Shown: positions 27,901-35,558 of the stretch, piece by piece
How positions within the stretch are numbered: the stretch's first letter is position 1
Layout of the letters: the number at the start of each line of letters is the position of its first letter
Assembly (NCBI RefSeq): GCF_000281715.2
Contig: NZ_CP124576.1
Span: 2,859,501 to 2,923,500, forward strand
Direction of reading: 5' to 3'
Length of the DNA: 64,000 bases
DNA from: Sphingobium sp. AP49
Lineage (GTDB): Bacteria > Pseudomonadota > Alphaproteobacteria > Sphingomonadales > Sphingomonadaceae
Notes under the pieces: generated by a model
Seen by the model: only the letters and a program-made list of their open reading frames with translations
What the model was told of the DNA's origin: nothing
The model's database searches: none
Position numbers and translations under genes: made by a program

Positions 27901-28075
27901 AATTCGCAGCACCGTGACCGTCGATTGGACGCAGAAGGAAAGCGTCCGCGCTAAAATGCGGATTGAGGTTCGCAAGCTGCTGGCCCGCTATGGCTATCCG
28001 CCCGATTTGCAAAAAGCGGCAGTCGATCTGGTTTTAGAGCAAGCAAACGCGATAGCAATAGACTGGGCTTTGTAG
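24929..28075 (+). CDS. hsdR: Type I restriction endonuclease subunit
   Basis: A 1048-residue motor and nuclease subunit. The N-terminal nuclease shows a PD-(D/E)xK pattern, with D153 in RPDIVLF and E167-L-K169 in LAVLELKNP. The SF2 helicase core has Walker A QGSGKS (311-316), DEAH-type VIADEAHRSQ (about 420), motif III GFTGTPI, and a later MQAIARVNRVF motif VI. The C-terminal helical domain binds the methylase. The start is fixed by the ATGA overlap with the preceding gene, although the frame stays open upstream. Confidence 0.95.
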   Translation: MTYSTGGTPPLSRFNEGAVELAALSWLDLSGWRVLTGDYLAPDGPMSARTDYKQTVLEGPLRDALATLNPDATSTMVGAAVRTVLAAPTQNLLENNRAFHELLIFGVPVEVNENGESRTVRLRLIDQKKPDNNSFIAANQFVVQAERHTIRPDIVLFINGLPLAVLELKNPADENATMDRAHEQLQNYKVKAPELFRFNTALVISDGMEARIGALTAGLDRFQPWRTIDGEKHDDFGRAELEVLIRGAFDPARLLDLAFDYSAFEMADGVVRSKKLAGYHQFHAVRRALASTIRAASEGGHRKGGVIWHTQGSGKSLTMLFYVRQLQLAKKLKNPTIVVVTDRNDLDDQLFKTFTAHGSAIRGEPRNAETVAAVRELLKVDIGGLVFTTIQRFRGDDGEHPLLTDRSNVIVIADEAHRSQYGLNRRFVTRGDEVREEVGFAEYLRQALPNATFIGFTGTPIDEKDRSTAAVFGDVIDTYDMTQSVIDKATVPIHYSARLAKLMLRLDQGQREELDALAEELTEGSDVRAAEKLKAKFSRFEEIVGSKERIETVAADIVAHFEERKIAMGGGKGMIVAISRDVAVKLYDEIARLRPAWVGTDPANDGDGMMKVVITGSNSDRQAMQPHIRTKSRLEEVADRFKNPSSGFDLVIVRDMWLTGFDAPSLHTLYIDKPMRGHGLMQAIARVNRVFGSKPGGLIVDYLGIGAELRAALAQYSARDQQQVSLNMDEAVRQLLSKIESGLALLGKVNWNAFFEADPVARLTILKQCLEEILSNDHRAEFIDLATQAEAAFAIAAGDERASAKRQEVALIVALRANLIKYTSGKGGRGRHAIEQEIRQLMSQAVMSDGILDVFKDAGLEQPDLAILSDDFLLEVKQTQQPNLAVETLRRLLQGNIKARERLNIVEARKLSERLDDVLTRYHNRAVDSLQVIDELISLAREVSASVKRGEELGMGPEELAFYDALAENGSARDLMERETLRTLAQLLVKAIRSTVTVDWTQKESVRAKMRIEVRKLLARYGYPPDLQKAAVDLVLEQANAIAIDWAL

Positions 28076-28102
28076 CTCGTATGGAATGGATGTAAATCAA
28101 TT

Positions 28103-28864
28103 CTAATTCTTGCTCAGCCTCGCTATGCTAATGATGCATCGAACTGGCTGATTAGTCTCGGCTGCCTGCCGCTCGCAAGCGTCGATGGCCTCGCGGTTGT
28201 CATTGCGCATGGCGGCGGCATCAACGATGGCCTGCCACCCTTCCGGGTTCCCAATGCGCATAAATCGGATGCCCGCATCCCATAGCGTCGGCTCGCCTAG
28301 CGTGCGACGGGCAACCAGTTCCGGCCAGAGCCAGCTCTGCGGGCCGATGCTGGCCGCCCAGCCGGGATAGATTAACCACAGAAGCGAGATGGCCAGTGCC
28401 GCGCCACTGCCGCAATAGAACATGTGCCAGCGCTGTTTCTGTTTGGTCCGAATGGCCCCGACCGCGCGCAACTGATCCGCATGGACTTGATGATGCAATT
28501 CCACCGCCTTTTTGATGGTAGCCCGGTCGCTCGTGCGCGCGGCCTGCGCCGCCTCACTGATGCGTTCCGCCATGCCCTCCGGCGTCAACTGCATGGCGGG
28601 TGCGTCCATGATTGCCTTCGCCTGCCCGGCCAGCGTCGCGAGATAGCCGTTCATCTTGCCAAGCGTCGGTCCGTAGTCGGGGAACTCGATGCTCTGCTTC
28701 TCTATGGCGATATGCTCAAGCGCGCGGGCCATCACCGCCATGCGCCCGTCCAACCGCTCTTCCATAGCTGCGACGCGCTCCGAGAGGCGCGCGAACGCCT
28801 CTGCAGCGGCATTGGGCCGGGGTTCCGGCTGCGGCTCGTTCAAAAGGCCTTGCTCGTCGTCCAT
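28103..28864 (-). CDS. DUF6118-like membrane protein downstream of the relaxase
   Basis: A 253-residue protein with an N-terminal coiled-coil (about 20-60: AFARLSERVAAMEERLDGRM) and further helices. It has one transmembrane helix at about 148-168 (FYCGSGAALAISLLWLIYPGW) and a C-terminal periplasmic or cytoplasmic domain of about 85 residues. I recall such proteins beside TraA relaxases of sphingomonad mobile elements and named DUF6118; the function is unknown. It starts 18 bp after traA ends, with AAGGAG about 8 nt before the ATG, so is the second gene of the traA transcript. Confidence 0.7.
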   Translation of the reverse strand: MDDEQGLLNEPQPEPRPNAAAEAFARLSERVAAMEERLDGRMAVMARALEHIAIEKQSIEFPDYGPTLGKMNGYLATLAGQAKAIMDAPAMQLTPEGMAERISEAAQAARTSDRATIKKAVELHHQVHADQLRAVGAIRTKQKQRWHMFYCGSGAALAISLLWLIYPGWAASIGPQSWLWPELVARRTLGEPTLWDAGIRFMRIGNPEGWQAIVDAAAMRNDNREAIDACERQAAETNQPVRCIISIARLSKN

Positions 28865-28882
28865 GTCATGGTCTCCTTGGGG

Positions 28883-31876
28883 TTAGCGGCTCATGCCGCG
28901 ACCGATGTCGCGTCCGTGATCGAAGGGAATGGAGGATGCGAGGTCATGGGAGAGGCTGCGGCCTACCTGCTGGCCAATCTCAAGCCCAAGCTCGCGGCTG
29001 CGCAGGCCCAGCACCGATTCAAGCTGCGCGTCGCGCTCAAGACTTTTCGCCATGCCCGCCATCTGTTGCGCGGCACTCTTCGCGCCACGGAAATTGCCGT
29101 CGCGCACAAGCTCGGCATGATGGCGCTGCAACTGCTGCCAGCCTTCCACGAACCGGTCGGCACGCTGGAAAGGGTCCATGCGAATTTCGGTCTCCAGTTG
29201 CATGGCGCGCGCGGCGGCCTGGCCGCGTCCCTCGGCGGCCTCGCGGACGAGTTCCGGGCTGCTGCGGAACGCGCTGTTCAAGTCGGAGGAACCTTCGGGC
29301 CGGATCGCGTCCAGTGCATCGCGCGCTCTGTCGAACGCCTCGCGCTGGTGCGGCATGGCGTCCAGATTCTGCGCGCGAGTCTGCTGGATCGCGTCCAGCG
29401 CCTTGGCGTAGCGCTCCACCGCACCACGTATGCCGCCTGCGCGTATCGGCTGCGCATCATATTCGGGTTGGTGCCTAACGGCCCGCTCCTGCGCGGGCGG
29501 CTCGGCCTTCGGCTGAAAGCCCGCAAATATGTCGCGGTCGTGCTGTAACGGAATATTGGGCCGGAAGTTGTCGAAGATCCCGCGCACCTTCTCGACGATG
29601 GGCCTGACGATTTCCGCGACTCGCTCGCCAAAGCTAATGCCGCGCCGCTCGGCGAAATCCCTTGCGGGGTCGGCTTGTCTGTAATCGGTCGTCATATCCT
29701 TGCCGCGCTCGCGTGAAAGCGTGCGGACAAGCCGGGACTGATCGCGAAAATCGTCGCGGCCATAATGAAGCGCCACGCCGTCACGATGACGGGACATGGC
29801 GACATAAGCCCCGTGGCGATCCATCCCCGGCGTCGCCAGCACATGGGCCCTGTCCACGGTCATGCCCTGCGCCTTGTGGATGGTGGCGGCATAGCCGTGG
29901 TCGAGGTCGCGATAATCCTTGGTGTCGAACGATACGGAACGCCCATCGTCGGTGCGGACGGACATATGCTCCGGGCTGACCTTCTCGATCGTACCCAGCG
30001 TGCCGTTCTTCACCTCAAGGCTGCGCTCATTGCGCAGGAACATGATGCGGTCACCAGACGCGAATAGGCGGTCGCCGCGCTCGGTCTTCACCTGGCGCTC
30101 GTCGCCTAATTCGCCCGCATTGCGCATCGCCGCGCGTGCAGCCTCGTTGAGGTCGCGCACCTCGGCATTGGTGTGGGTCAGGATGATGCGGCTGGCGTCC
30201 GGATCGGCTTGCCGTTCGCGATCCCAGCGCTCGACAAGATCGCGCCGCGCATCCTCGCGCGTCTCGGCCTGATGCACCATGTACTTGTCGGCATAGGCGG
30301 CAATCGCCTCACCGGTCCTGCCGGTGGCCAGATACCGAGTGGCGTTCTGCTGCCAGCCTTCATGCTGGCGGCGAACCTGGGTGATCTCGACGCCGCCATG
30401 GCGCTCATGGATCGCGCGGAACGCCGCGCCTGCTTCGATCGACTGCAGTTGCTGCGGATCGCCGACAAGAACGACCTTCGCGCCAACGTCGGCGGCATGG
30501 GAAAGGACGCGCTCCATCTGGCGCGTACCGACCATGCCCGCCTCGTCGATCACCAGCACGTCGCGGGCAGTCAAAAGATCGCGACCCTGCGCCCAGCTAT
30601 GTTCCAAGCTGGCGATGGTGCGGGACGCAATGCCGGAGCCATTCTCCAGTCCCTCGGCGGCGATGCCCGCAAGCGCCGCGCCGCGCACGTTGAGACCCGC
30701 GCCTTCCCATACTTCGCGCGCCACGCCCAGCATGGCGCTTTTGCCGGTTCCGGCATAACCCAGCACCAGTGACAATCCGCGTCCACCGGTTATATGGCGC
30801 AGCGCAGATTCTTGCTCTGCTCCCAGGGCCAGGCCACCACTCTCGGCGGCGCGACTGGCGTAGGTCGCCGCCGCCGAGAGACCATCGCTCCGGTCCATCG
30901 CCAACCTGTCAGCGGCGCGGCTCATCCGCTGCTCTGTCTCGATCATATCGCGCGACGTGAACCGCTCGTCGCCGCGCCCGTCCTTGCCCAGGGCGATCAG
31001 GTCGGGCGAATTACGCACCGCGCGCATGGCGGCGTTGAACTGTTCCTGCCCGTCGCTGTGACGGTGGATGAACATCGCCATGTCGCGGTTGGTGAATGTC
31101 GCCTGTTGGTGGGTGATGGCGTTAAGCGCAATGCCGGGATCAGCGATGATGCGTTCGCCATTCTCCCGCGCAATCTCGCGGTGCATCTCGGCGCGGTCGG
31201 CTTCCAGCCCTTGGGCTTCCATCCGGTGCGCAGGGCCGCCAATCTTGCTTTGCGGTTCGAGGTCGATGCCCTGATCGGCAAGGCTGCGGTGATCGATGCG
31301 CGCGTCAATGTCGAGTTCGGCAAGGCGCGTGTTGACATGGGTCTCCCAGCGTTCGCGCCAGCGCCCAACATTCTCATGATCGTTCCACTCGCGCACCTTC
31401 GCCCCGAAGCCAGCGGTGCCGTCCTCGCGCTGCACAACCTCCCGCATGGTGAGCATGACATGGGCGTGCGGCTTGGGCTGGCCGTCCGCGCCCATGTCCC
31501 AATGCACATTGAGGTCGGCGATCATGCCGAGATCGACAAACTGCGCGGACACGAAATCGCGGGCCAGTTCGATGCCCTGCGCCTTTGTCATTTCGCGGGG
31601 AATGGCAAACTCGACCTCGCGGGCGAGTTGGGCGTCCTTGCGCTTCTCGAATGCCTCGACATCGTTCCAGAGGCGCTCGCGGTCGTGCCATTGTTCGGGC
31701 GCACCTTCCGGCAGCATGATTTCGCTATGCTCGACGCCGGAGCGGGCACGGAAATCATGATCGCGGTCGAGGCGCTCGTCGTGCAGCCGCTCGCCCGCAC
31801 GGTAGGCGGCAGCGGATATGGCGGAACGGCCCGCCGCACGACTGATGACCTGAACGGAGAAATGGAAGATCGCCAT
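28883..31876 (-). CDS. traA: Ti-type conjugative relaxase-helicase TraA (MOBQ)
   Basis: A 997-residue DNA relaxase. The N-terminal MobA/MobL domain begins MAIFHFSVQVISRAAGRSAI with probable catalytic Tyr25 in SAAAYRAGE. The metal-binding histidines are in KPHAHVML (His137, His139, plus His125). A RecD/TraI-like helicase follows: Walker A GYAGTGKS (373-380), DVLVIDEAGMV, then VVLVGDPQQLQ and the C-terminal ATIHKAQGMTVD. The last 200 residues are charged and helical. It should nick oriT in the adjacent intergenic region and unwind the transferred strand. No coupling protein gene is present in the island. Confidence 0.93.
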   Translation of the reverse strand: MAIFHFSVQVISRAAGRSAISAAAYRAGERLHDERLDRDHDFRARSGVEHSEIMLPEGAPEQWHDRERLWNDVEAFEKRKDAQLAREVEFAIPREMTKAQGIELARDFVSAQFVDLGMIADLNVHWDMGADGQPKPHAHVMLTMREVVQREDGTAGFGAKVREWNDHENVGRWRERWETHVNTRLAELDIDARIDHRSLADQGIDLEPQSKIGGPAHRMEAQGLEADRAEMHREIARENGERIIADPGIALNAITHQQATFTNRDMAMFIHRHSDGQEQFNAAMRAVRNSPDLIALGKDGRGDERFTSRDMIETEQRMSRAADRLAMDRSDGLSAAATYASRAAESGGLALGAEQESALRHITGGRGLSLVLGYAGTGKSAMLGVAREVWEGAGLNVRGAALAGIAAEGLENGSGIASRTIASLEHSWAQGRDLLTARDVLVIDEAGMVGTRQMERVLSHAADVGAKVVLVGDPQQLQSIEAGAAFRAIHERHGGVEITQVRRQHEGWQQNATRYLATGRTGEAIAAYADKYMVHQAETREDARRDLVERWDRERQADPDASRIILTHTNAEVRDLNEAARAAMRNAGELGDERQVKTERGDRLFASGDRIMFLRNERSLEVKNGTLGTIEKVSPEHMSVRTDDGRSVSFDTKDYRDLDHGYAATIHKAQGMTVDRAHVLATPGMDRHGAYVAMSRHRDGVALHYGRDDFRDQSRLVRTLSRERGKDMTTDYRQADPARDFAERRGISFGERVAEIVRPIVEKVRGIFDNFRPNIPLQHDRDIFAGFQPKAEPPAQERAVRHQPEYDAQPIRAGGIRGAVERYAKALDAIQQTRAQNLDAMPHQREAFDRARDALDAIRPEGSSDLNSAFRSSPELVREAAEGRGQAAARAMQLETEIRMDPFQRADRFVEGWQQLQRHHAELVRDGNFRGAKSAAQQMAGMAKSLERDAQLESVLGLRSRELGLEIGQQVGRSLSHDLASSIPFDHGRDIGRGMSR

Positions 31877-31906
31877 GATGGCAAACCATCTACGCCATCA
31901 AAGCGC

Positions 31907-31935
31907 ACGTCGGAACGACGTATAAGCGCGCCCTT
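31907..31935. other. oriT-like sequence with nick-region motif
   Basis: A perfect inverted repeat (ACGTCG at 31907-31912 and CGACGT at 31916-31921, GAA between) is followed at once by TATAAGCGCGCCCT. This resembles the Q-type/Ti oriT core (ACGTATAAnnGCGCCCT), where the relaxase nicks near the end of GCGCCCT. It lies between the divergent traA and traC genes, exactly where Ti-type plasmids have oriT. Confidence 0.78.
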
Positions 31936-32049
31936 CTCGAAAATTTCTCGGACGGGACTAGGCGGTGTCAGGCTGTCCCGGCGACTCTACTGCACACCGG
32001 GCGGGATCATCTTATCATAGCGCCATCGTCACTCAATGGAGACTTTGCG

Positions 32050-32355
32050 ATGCGTAAACCCCGTGATTTTGATTCGGAACTTAAAGCCCTGGCTGACAAG
32101 GCGAGGCAACTCAGGGAACGGCGCGTGAGGCAGCTTGGCGAACTGGTGACAGCGACCGGGGCCGATGCGCTCGACGTGGACGTGCTGGCCGGGGCGCTGC
32201 TTCATGCCACTACGGTGAAAGACGCCGCGACAAAGGAGGGCTGGCGCAAGACAGGCTCGGTCTTCTTTCTCGGCAAAGGCGGCAAGCCTGCGGGCGGACC
32301 TTCTGGCCAGCAGAGCGGCACTCTCCCGCTCGGCGACGGCGCAACATCGGCTTGA
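32050..32355 (+). CDS. traC: TraC-like conjugal transfer accessory protein
   Basis: A 101-residue basic, helical protein of the small TraC family encoded divergently from traA in Ti-type transfer regions. Residues 1-35 are highly charged (SELKALADKARQLRERRVRQLGELV), and KEGWRKTGSVFFLG near residue 62 is conserved in my memory of the family. It probably binds oriT or aids the relaxosome. GGAGA precedes the ATG by about 9 nt. Confidence 0.78.
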   Translation: MRKPRDFDSELKALADKARQLRERRVRQLGELVTATGADALDVDVLAGALLHATTVKDAATKEGWRKTGSVFFLGKGGKPAGGPSGQQSGTLPLGDGATSA

Positions 32356-32377
32356 GGCTCGGAAGGCGCGAACCGAC

Positions 32378-32608
32378 ATGCGGGACTGGGCCATCGCACG
32401 CCGCGAACGCACGCGGCATTTGATCGAATTGGGCGGGCTGGTCGTCAAGGCCGGGCTGGTCGATCTGACCCATGATGACCGGGCAACGATCTACGGCGCG
32501 TTCCTCACGGTTGCCGACCGGCTGCGCGGGGACGAGCGTACTAATGCGCTTGCCCTGTGGAAGCGCAAGGGCAAGCGGGCCTTCGAGGCGGAACAGGGCG
32601 ACGGTTAG
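32378..32608 (+). CDS. traD: TraD-like small conjugal transfer protein
   Basis: A 76-residue protein of the short Ti-type TraD family. RERTRHLIELGGLVVKAGLVDLTHDDRATIYGAFL matches the family core (given here in two joined blocks, residues about 9-43). It lies 22 bp after traC in the usual traCD order. Its end overlaps the convergent HEPN gene by 4 bp. This is not the large VirD4-type TraD coupling protein. Confidence 0.82.
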   Translation: MRDWAIARRERTRHLIELGGLVVKAGLVDLTHDDRATIYGAFLTVADRLRGDERTNALALWKRKGKRAFEAEQGDG

Positions 32609-34119
32609 CGCGAAACCGACAAGCGCACATTGCCGCCCGGTTCTGCCTGATACTCGACCATCGCCGCTATGGGTGGGCTGCTCTTGTCGCAATAGCGCAC
32701 GGTGATGACGCTCTCCCGGATCGCGGGACATAGGCTGGAGCCATAGAGAATGTCCGCCAGCGCGTCGAAGGTCGTCGCCTTGGCGCGATAGGCACCGGTC
32801 CACCGCACCGTCCAAATGTCTTCATTGGCCTTGACTCGGTAGCCCGCCCTTTGCGCAACGTCCATGACCGCGCCAAGCACCGTGTCCGCGCGCACGTCGA
32901 AGTCCAGCACGGCGGAGAGGTCAGCGGGTTTGGAACGGACGGCCTGCGCTGAACTTAAACGCCATAGCGTTGCCTCCGCGCCAGCCATGAAGAAGCACAG
33001 GCAGACAATCGCCAAGGGCAGATGGTCAACCCAGCGCATGAACCGGTCGGAGCGCCAGAACCGGCGAACGGGAAAAAGCGGATTCCATCGGCCTTGTAGC
33101 GGGGCGACATGTCGCACGATCCGCCATGTCCGTTGCAGCATGTTTGCGCGACCAGCAGGCTTGGAAAGCGCTACCGCCGTTGTCGGCCCTGCGGGTGGCG
33201 GGAGCATCGGCGCTGGCAGACTCACGGCAAGCGAAGCCTGATGATCCGCGCAGGCAAACGCGGCCCGTTCCTGCAATATCTTCACCCGCGCGAACGCCCA
33301 TGACAACTCCTCGCCCGAGATGCGGTAGGATCGCGCATAGCGCGCTTCGACATAGGCGCGGCGAATGCAGCCGAACGCGCGCCGCCCGAACCGGCTGTCG
33401 CGCGGCCATGCCGAACATAGGCGCGGGTCCAGCGCTTCCGCCGCCTCGCGCAGTTCATCCAGCGCATGGGTGCGCGGCGCGTGCAGGCTGATCGAACGCA
33501 GGACGCACAGATAGAAATGCTCGCACGCCTGATGCAACAGCAGCGCCGCCATCGGCGCATCGCCCCGGTTCCGATAGAAAGCCGCGCCAGCCAGAAATCC
33601 GGTGCCGCGCTTATGCCATCGGATAAACTCCACCGCACCCTGGATGACCCGTTCCCGCGCCGGAAGGCGACGCGGCTCTTTCAGCCGGAAGCCCTGCATC
33701 TGGTAGAGTGCGATTCCCTGTTCGGCGATGGTGACGAAATGCGGGACGCCTTCGACAAGAGCACCGTTGATCCGCTCAAGGCTTTCCACGCTCAGCCGCA
33801 CCGGGCGGGTAATTTCGCCATGCTCCCACGCGCGACGAAGACGGTCACGTACCAGCCGCCAGTCGCGTTCGCTGCGTGCAAGGCGGGGATAATTGACGAT
33901 CGCCAGCAGGCGGAACGCTTCCCCCGGCGCGACATTTTCCCACTCTTTCTCGGCGTGCGGCCCATGCATGATCAGGCTGAGAATGCGGCCTGCCCGGAAA
34001 TGTTCGGAACATCGGCCCTTGGTCGTTTCCTCGAACGCCTCGAACAGGATTGTGGCGACGTGAAGAAGTTCCTCACGGATCGGCGCGGGCAGATGGTCGG
34101 CATCGGTGCGCAATATCAT
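32605..34119 (-). CDS. Membrane-spanning degenerate-nucleotidyltransferase/HEPN protein with STN-like periplasmic domain
   Basis: A 504-residue protein with an unusual architecture. Residues about 20-130 resemble a MNT-type nucleotidyltransferase, but the Gly-Ser and catalytic aspartates are missing (GRILSLIMHGPHA, then FRLLAIVN). Residues about 165-290 fit a HEPN domain (AALLLHQACEHFYLCVL, THALDELREAAEAL, then YVEARYARSYRISGEEL). One transmembrane helix spans 367-384. Residues about 404-475 (LDFDVRADTVLGAVMDVAQR and FDALADILYG) resemble the STN domain of TonB receptors and secretins. The start at 34119 has AGGAGG upstream and overlaps the preceding gene by ATGA. Function unknown; it suggests a cytoplasmic effector linked to a periplasmic sensor. 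Confidence 0.65.
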   Translation of the reverse strand: MILRTDADHLPAPIREELLHVATILFEAFEETTKGRCSEHFRAGRILSLIMHGPHAEKEWENVAPGEAFRLLAIVNYPRLARSERDWRLVRDRLRRAWEHGEITRPVRLSVESLERINGALVEGVPHFVTIAEQGIALYQMQGFRLKEPRRLPARERVIQGAVEFIRWHKRGTGFLAGAAFYRNRGDAPMAALLLHQACEHFYLCVLRSISLHAPRTHALDELREAAEALDPRLCSAWPRDSRFGRRAFGCIRRAYVEARYARSYRISGEELSWAFARVKILQERAAFACADHQASLAVSLPAPMLPPPAGPTTAVALSKPAGRANMLQRTWRIVRHVAPLQGRWNPLFPVRRFWRSDRFMRWVDHLPLAIVCLCFFMAGAEATLWRLSSAQAVRSKPADLSAVLDFDVRADTVLGAVMDVAQRAGYRVKANEDIWTVRWTGAYRAKATTFDALADILYGSSLCPAIRESVITVRYCDKSSPPIAAMVEYQAEPGGNVRLSVSR

Positions 34120-34730
34120 GACCGCGCCTCCTGTAAGCGGCGCTGGCAACCCCTGGGGCGCGGGTGGCCGGTCAAGTCATGCACGCGATCTACCAAGGCA
34201 CGCAAAAGGGGTGTGATCGTGGCGGGAATGAAGCCGCCCGTGCGGGGCCGGTCTTCCTCCCACTCATGATAATGATAGCCCCATTTCCAATAGGGCGAGA
34301 GAACCGCAGCCAGCCGCTCCATGTCGGGGCAGTTGTGACCGAAGCCGCACGCATTGGCGTAGGCCAGCGCCTTGGCGATGTCCTGCTTGATGTGGCTGGC
34401 GTTCCACGCATCGGCAAAGCCCATGTCGAGCAGGTAGGCACACAGCGCCTGCTGGGTCACGAAACCGGCCTGATGCAGCGCTTCTTTTGTACGTCGCGGA
34501 TCGATGAAGAAATCCGCTTCCAGCGTGGTCATCCAGCGTTCCGCATTTTGATAGCGGAAGCGGCTTATGCTCCGGCCATCTTTCGTCCGCTCAAGTGTCG
34601 CGGGCTCGTCGTTGTAGCGTTGGTGAAGCGCCGCCAGTACGCCCTCCCAAGGAGACGCAATTGCCGAGGCGGCGACCGGCGCGATAGCTAATCCGCGCAG
34701 CAGGGCGCGGCGGGATTTGGAGACAAGCAT
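34116..34730 (-). CDS. Exported protein of unknown function, partner of the HEPN/STN gene
   Basis: A 204-residue protein with a twin-arginine or Sec-type leader (SKSRRALLRGLAIAPVAASAIASP), so likely periplasmic. The mature part is rich in aromatic residues and histidines (GYHYHEWEEDRP near the C-terminus) and has three cysteines; I recognise no domain. GGAGG lies about 5 nt before the ATG at 34730. It is translationally coupled to the HEPN/STN protein, whose STN-like domain would face the same compartment, so a physical partnership is plausible. Confidence 0.6.
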   Translation of the reverse strand: MLVSKSRRALLRGLAIAPVAASAIASPWEGVLAALHQRYNDEPATLERTKDGRSISRFRYQNAERWMTTLEADFFIDPRRTKEALHQAGFVTQQALCAYLLDMGFADAWNASHIKQDIAKALAYANACGFGHNCPDMERLAAVLSPYWKWGYHYHEWEEDRPRTGGFIPATITPLLRALVDRVHDLTGHPRPRGCQRRLQEARS

Positions 34731-34857
34731 GTGCACCTCCGTTCCGCATCCATCGCAAGGCGGCGAGATATGACGGGCGGACACGGAACGGTCCCGACAC
34801 TCTCACATGATTCGCGATGCCGGTCGCGCAATAGCTTTCCGAGAAAGCCCTTGCGCC

Positions 34858-34914
34858 ATATACGCCATCGTTTAATCAATAAACGATGGCGTATATTGAA
34901 ATAAACGATGGCGT
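34858..34914. promoter_or_regulatory. Strong inverted-repeat operator plus a third half-site
   Basis: A perfect 17-bp inverted repeat (34858-34874 and 34880-34896; arm ATATACGCCATCGTTTA, 5-nt spacer) is followed by a third direct half-site. AATAAACGATGGCGT occurs at 34878-34892 and again at 34900-34914, exactly 22 bp apart. It lies between the HEPN/STN operon and the ribbon-helix-helix gene, so both divergent units could be controlled. Confidence 0.75.
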
Positions 34915-34963
34915 CAATGGGTTTGATTTGGAAATTCCCATTGGACCCGATAGCGACAGGTCG

Positions 34964-35143
34964 ATGGGACGCCCGCCACTTGGAATGAAGCCGACGACGA
35001 TCAGGCTAACTACCGACACGATCCGTCGTATCGAGTCGCTCGTCGGCAACCGAAGGCTCGCCCTGTTCATTCGCGAGGCTGTGGAGAACGAGCTAAAGCG
35101 CCGCGAAAATCCGGAAGCGCTCCAAGGTCAGGGCAACCCCTGA
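34964..35143 (+). CDS. Ribbon-helix-helix DNA-binding protein
   Basis: A 59-residue protein. MGRPPLGMKPTTIRLTTDTI followed by RRIESLVGNRRLALFIREAVENELKRRE fits the CopG/Arc ribbon-helix-helix fold, with the TTIRL strand and two helices. The open frame begins at 34886, but that start would lie inside the operator; the ATG at 34964 gives the family-typical MGRPPL start and leaves the operator upstream. Probably autoregulated through the 34858-34914 site. It could be a stand-alone regulator or the antitoxin/relaxosome-type protein of the island. Confidence 0.72.
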   Translation: MGRPPLGMKPTTIRLTTDTIRRIESLVGNRRLALFIREAVENELKRRENPEALQGQGNP

Positions 35144-35558
35144 CGGAAAGCACTTTTGCGGCGGTTGTCATACGCCCGGCCGATCCGAAAGGGATTGATT
35201 GTTGAGCACGGCCAGCGGTGGCGTATCCACTCGGTGGGGATTTTCACAGCATCAGCCCCAGAGTGCGCGGCTAGCGACCGAAATTAATGCTTTTCCGATT
35301 GTCGAGTCTGCGCCAATTCTGGTGATTAAGCGTCGCCGCAGGGACTGCCCAGAATCTGGTGATGGCGCTTTGTCGCGGACAGGTGCTGGCCCGCCGCATA
35401 GCTAAATCCCAAAGTGGGCTGGGTGTATCGCTGTCCGCGCAGATGCTTGGCCTACTGTCGCTAAAACGTGATGACGAGCGGCCGCATGCTTGCTACTGCC
35501 TGCACAATAGTCTTATCGGCGTGGCAAGGGGCCTTTGTGCCGGTGTCTTGGAGTGACA
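35144..35558. other. Non-coding stretch before the DUF262 operon
   Basis: This 415-bp stretch between the ribbon-helix-helix gene and the DUF262 gene should include the latter's promoter. Short open frames (for example 35199-35405) have no recognisable features. I see no clear repeats. Confidence 0.45.

Noticed and set aside
35199..35556. Two short frames between the ribbon-helix-helix and DUF262 genes
   Set aside because: They overlap each other, show no domain and have no convincing ribosome-binding site.
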